Shown: positions 5,697 through 7,360 of the stretch, piece after piece | How the letters are laid out: the number at the start of each line of letters is the position of its first letter | Position numbering within the stretch: the first letter of the stretch is position 1 | DNA from: Hyphomicrobiales bacterium | Lineage (GTDB): Bacteria > Pseudomonadota > Alphaproteobacteria > Rhizobiales > Devosiaceae | Length of the DNA stretch: 7,360 nt | Direction: 5' to 3' | Assembly: GCA_027082895.1 (NCBI GenBank) | Contig: JALWTJ010000160.1 | Coordinates: 1 to 7,360 of the forward strand | Notes under the pieces: generated by a model | What the model was told of the DNA's origin: nothing | Databases searched by the model: none | What the model saw: only the letters and a program-made list of their open reading frames with translations | Program-made: the position numbers and the translations under genes

Positions 5697-5773
5697 TGGT
5701 GGGCCCGGCAGGACTCGAACCTGCGACCAGACCGTTATGAGCGGCCGGCTCTAACCAACTGAGCTACAGGCCC
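5697..5773 (-). tRNA. tRNA-Ile2 (anticodon CAT, lysidine type)
   Basis: The minus strand folds into a complete 77-base cloverleaf. Acceptor GGGCCTG pairs with CGGGCCC (one G-T pair), the D-arm is GCTC/GAGC, the anticodon stem is GGCCG/CGGTC around CTCATAA, the T-arm is GCAGG-TTCGAGT-CCTGC, the discriminator is A, and CCA is encoded. The anticodon is CAT. G1-C72 pairing excludes initiator tRNA. The CTCATAA loop and the GGTCGCAGGTTC variable/T-arm match Ile2 tRNAs, in which TilS turns C34 into lysidine to read AUA, rather than elongator Met. Confidence 0.93.
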
Positions 5774-5785
5774 ACACCATTGCCG

Positions 5786-5806
5786 GGTCAGGACCGGATC
5801 CTGACC
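5786..5806 (-). other. Hairpin in the tRNA-Ile2 leader
   Basis: GGTCAGGA (5786-5793) and TCCTGACC (5799-5806) make a perfect eight-pair stem with the 5-base loop CCGGA in plus-strand coordinates. On the minus strand it lies 12 bases ahead of the mature tRNA 5' end, within the expected precursor, where it could influence RNase P or leader processing. This role is inference. Confidence 0.4.
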
Positions 5807-5876
5807 GTACCGGGAATGGCTGGTGCGGAGGCGCCTGTCGGTTCAAACTGCACCATGCAAGCGCTCCGGCGGGCAC

Positions 5877-5906
5877 CTGATAGCCGACCCGGCAACCTGC
5901 CGTCAA
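5877..5906 (-). promoter_or_regulatory. Candidate promoter for tRNA-Ile2
   Basis: On the minus strand TTGACG (5906-5901) and TATCAG (5882-5877) are separated by 18 bases. Transcription would start near 5870, giving a precursor leader of about 97 bases that contains the hairpin at 5786-5806. It is the best sigma-70-like pair I see upstream of the tRNA. Confidence 0.4.
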
Positions 5907-6029
5907 AGCAAAAACGCAGGCAGAGCAGGGAAAGGGCGGAAACGGAGCCGGTCTGGCACTGGTGCGGCTGAACAAATTGTGAAGAGAAACGGGGAGGCGC
6001 AGCGATGCCAAATCTGCTACAAGCTGCGC

Positions 6030-6365
6030 ATGATCCGGAATCTGCTTGCGCTGTTTTTTTCATTGATGCTGGTTTTTGCCACGTCTGCCCATGCCGGGCC
6101 GCTGGTTGCGGCCGTGCCGCAGCACGGGCCGGATTCCTGCGCAAGCCACTGGGACGTTTCCTCCCTTGCCGCGCCTTCGGATTGCCAGAAGGCTCCAGCC
6201 GGTCAGAACGGGTTGCACAGGTGCCTTGATCACCATCAGGCAACCGTTGTGCTGTGCCCGGCAGTGTTCGCGTTCCTTTCGCGTATTCCAGGCGCCGTGT
6301 TGCGCGATCCGGTTCCCGGTCAGCTTATTCTGTCTCCTTTTCCCGAGCCGCCACGACGGGGCTGA
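6030..6365 (+). CDS. Small secreted Cys/His-containing protein, function unknown
   Basis: The 111-residue product has a textbook signal peptide: MIRN, the hydrophobic LLALFFSLMLVFATS, and cleavage after AHA (A22). The mature part has four cysteines (37, 52, 65, 76) and clustered histidines (H32, H40, H63, H68, H69), including HRCLDHHQ, and ends in a proline/arginine tail (PFPEPPRRG). This composition recalls loosely defined periplasmic metal-associated small proteins (CopL/CzcI/DUF2946-like), but I cannot assign it to one and no metal transporter is next to it. The start at 6030 is chosen for the signal peptide. The only strong ribosome site nearby, GGGGAGG at 5991-5997, is instead well spaced from an out-of-frame ATG at 6005. 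The gene could be expressed by coupling to that overlapping frame. Confidence 0.65.
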   Translation: MIRNLLALFFSLMLVFATSAHAGPLVAAVPQHGPDSCASHWDVSSLAAPSDCQKAPAGQNGLHRCLDHHQATVVLCPAVFAFLSRIPGAVLRDPVPGQLILSPFPEPPRRG

Positions 6366-6393
6366 ATCGCTGCTATCCGTTTCCGGATACCGG

Positions 6394-6415
6394 GGCAATG
6401 CACATGTGCGTTGCC
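6394..6415. promoter_or_regulatory. Near-perfect 22-base palindrome
   Basis: The arms GGCAATGCACA and TGTGCGTTGCC are reverse complements at 10 of 11 positions. The single mismatch is T6399 with G6410, which is a U-G pair in RNA, so the transcript could fold completely. It may be a protein-binding operator for the downstream gene or a 3' stem-loop of the gene ending at 6365. No T-run follows, which argues against an intrinsic terminator. Confidence 0.5.
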
Positions 6416-6453
6416 GGCACTTCGGGACAGATGGCTGTTTCCCCTTTTGGCCG

Positions 6454-6508
6454 TTTCTTTCTGGAGCCCTTTTCTTTCGGAACCTTTCTTCCCGATATCC
6501 TTTCTTTC
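6454..6508 (+). repeat. Recurring TTTCTTTC motif in a pyrimidine-rich tract
   Basis: TTTCTTTC occurs exactly at 6454-6461, 6471-6478 and 6501-6508, with a near copy (TTTCTTC) at 6485-6491. Successive spacings are 17, 14 and 16 bases. The surrounding 90 bases are strongly biased to C and T on the plus strand. Confidence 0.6.
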
Positions 6509-6649
6509 ACGACGGCTTTTCTCCCAAGACAGTTCGCGTGGGGTTCCATTCGGTCCGGCCAGTTTCATCAACCAGAATGTCAACGTTACCTTTCGGTTCG
6601 ATTTTCGAGCATCGCCATGTTCCAGCATGGCACAACATCCATCAAAGGA

Positions 6650-6664
6650 ATGAAATGAAATGAG
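6650..6664 (+). promoter_or_regulatory. Pentanucleotide repeat creating three staggered ATG codons
   Basis: ATGAA, ATGAA and ATGAG follow each other at 6650, 6655 and 6660. The first two ATGs each read Met-Lys-stop (ATG AAA TGA); the third starts the L,D-transpeptidase. The ribosome site AAAGGA (6644-6649) is 10 bases from the third ATG but 5 from the second, so ribosomes could begin on the minimal frame and reinitiate. Confidence 0.7.
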
Positions 6665-7360
6665 CAAATATTCCCCCCATTCTTCCACAAAAAGCGGTCG
6701 GCGGGCCTTTCTGGTCCGCGGAGCGGGGGCGCTGGCAGCGGGGTCCCTTTCCGCCAGTATCCTGGCACGGCCTGCGCTGGCCCTGACCCGCGCCGAACGG
6801 GCCGCTGCCAACCGGGCGGAGTTCGAAGCCTATCAGCGCATGTACGGGCCGCTGCCGGACGAGAAATTCCCGGTTCCGGCGGTTGATCTCAGCCATATCG
6901 ACCCGGCCTATCTGCGCAAGTTCGGCGATTATGCAACGGACGAGATGCCCGGAACCGTCATTGTGGATACCGCCAAGCGGGTTCTTTTTCTGACCTTGCC
7001 CGAAGGCAAGGCCATCCGTTATGGCGTCGGTATCGGACGGGCCGGGTTTGCCTGGTCGGGGCGGGCCATCATTCATCACAAGAAGGAATGGCCAACCTGG
7101 ACGCCGCCATCCGAGATGATCGCCCGGCAGCCGGAACTGGAAGTGTGGCGCAACGGCATGCCTCCGGGGCTGGAAAATCCCCTGGGCGCAAGGGCCTTGT
7201 ATATCTTCCAGAACGGCAAGGACACGCTGTATCGGCTCCATGGTACCGGGCAGCCCGAAACCATCGGCAAGGCGGTTTCCAGCGGGTGTGTCCGTCTGCT
7301 GCATCAGGACGTGATTGATCTTTACAACCGGGTGCCCGATCACACGCCGATCGTGGTTCT
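6660..7360 (+). CDS. L,D-transpeptidase (YkuD/ErfK family) with Tat-like signal, cut by right window edge
   Basis: The open frame gives 233 codons before the window ends. Residues 1-41 form a signal peptide with a twin-arginine motif (SGRRAFLVRG, R14-R15) and hydrophobic GAGALAAGSLSASILA, with cleavage probably after ALA at residue 41. The YkuD catalytic domain starts near residue 98 (GTVIVDTAKRVLFLTLPEGK). It contains the conserved YGVGIGRAGFAWSG stretch and the active-site block with His194 in LHGTG and the nucleophile Cys210 in SSGCVRL. Such enzymes form 3-3 crosslinks in peptidoglycan or attach proteins to it, in the periplasm. The start at 6660 follows AAAGGA and two minimal Met-Lys-stop frames. 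Which of the several paralogues this is cannot be decided. The final C-terminal residues lie outside the window. Confidence 0.93.
   Translation, partial: MSKYSPHSSTKSGRRAFLVRGAGALAAGSLSASILARPALALTRAERAAANRAEFEAYQRMYGPLPDEKFPVPAVDLSHIDPAYLRKFGDYATDEMPGTVIVDTAKRVLFLTLPEGKAIRYGVGIGRAGFAWSGRAIIHHKKEWPTWTPPSEMIARQPELEVWRNGMPPGLENPLGARALYIFQNGKDTLYRLHGTGQPETIGKAVSSGCVRLLHQDVIDLYNRVPDHTPIVV

Larger units (their letters stand above)
6366..6659. other. Spacer before the L,D-transpeptidase gene
   Basis: This 294-base stretch holds no convincing gene. It contains a 6-pair hairpin (TATCCG 6374-6379 / CGGATA 6384-6389), the palindrome at 6394-6415, a pyrimidine-rich tract from about 6438 to 6526, and a 6-pair hairpin GCCATG/CATGGC (6614-6631) close to the downstream ribosome site. 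No clear promoter consensus was found. Confidence 0.55.

Noticed and set aside
5543..5740. Plus-strand frame starting with a signal-like MRIKKFLVPFL
   Set aside because: It runs into the antisense of the tRNA and ends in GPAGLEPATRPL, the familiar spurious peptide from reading tRNA genes backwards.
5697..5773. Reading the CAT tRNA as methionine or initiator tRNA
   Set aside because: The G1-C72 pair excludes initiator, and the anticodon and T-arms fit the Ile2 type better than elongator Met.
5954..5969. TGGCAC-N5-CGGCT resembling a sigma-54 promoter
   Set aside because: The -24 element is perfect, but the -12 lacks the TT before GC; a single half-match is too weak.
1809..6631. GCCATG/CATGGC hairpin seen both before the DUF4336 gene (1809-1824) and before the transpeptidase (6614-6631) as a shared regulatory motif
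   Set aside because: The stem is only six bases with different loops and spacing, and can easily occur by chance.
6076..6663. 195-codon plus-strand frame ending at the L,D-transpeptidase start
   Set aside because: It overlaps the secreted protein out of frame, crosses the pyrimidine tract and has no recognisable domain; its end within the ATGAA repeat is coincidental.

Overview
The window is GC-rich with compact genes and looks like the chromosome of an alphaproteobacterium, possibly Acetobacteraceae. The grounds are the isoleucine tRNA type, codon bias toward G/C-ending codons, and the mix of families (DUF4336, YjbQ, TauE/SafE, SIMPL, YkuD). The family-level placement is an inference from overall feel, not from a marker gene.

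Layout. (1) Positions 1-1148 hold two minus-strand genes: a four-helix membrane protein of unknown function (582-1148) and, 49 bases further on, a secreted protein of unknown family that runs off the left edge (1-532). (2) Positions 1149-1842 are about 690 bases without a convincing gene. They contain a phased CTTGC tandem repeat, a TATAAT-type promoter with a perfect 9+4+9 palindrome just downstream (TetR-operator-like), and a second weaker promoter close to the next gene. (3) Positions 1843-4675 are five plus-strand genes: a DUF4336 protein, then a tight apparent operon of an ArsR-type regulator, YjbQ (UPF0047), an ankyrin-repeat lipoprotein and a TauE/SafE permease. Junctions within the operon are a 1-base overlap, a 1-base gap and a 4-base gap. 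(4) Positions 4758-5528 are a periplasmic SIMPL (DUF541) protein on the minus strand, convergent with tauE. An unusual set of inverted repeats lies between them. (5) Positions 5697-5773 are a minus-strand tRNA-Ile2 with anticodon CAT (lysidine type), with a candidate promoter about 100 bases upstream. (6) Positions 6030-6365 are a small secreted Cys/His-containing protein. It is followed by a 294-base spacer with a near-perfect 22-base palindrome and a pyrimidine-rich tract. (7) From 6660 to the right edge is an L,D-transpeptidase with a twin-arginine-like signal, cut by the window end.

How the genes may work together. Three groups are envelope proteins: the SIMPL protein, the YkuD transpeptidase and the small secreted proteins. 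The arsR-yjbQ-ankyrin-tauE run is the only multi-gene unit with a clear operon structure. It couples a cysteine-free ArsR-type repressor to a thiamine-phosphate-synthase-like enzyme, a membrane-anchored ankyrin protein and an anion (sulfite/sulfonate-type) permease. No established pathway joining these four is known to me. No mobile element, CRISPR array or phage gene is visible.
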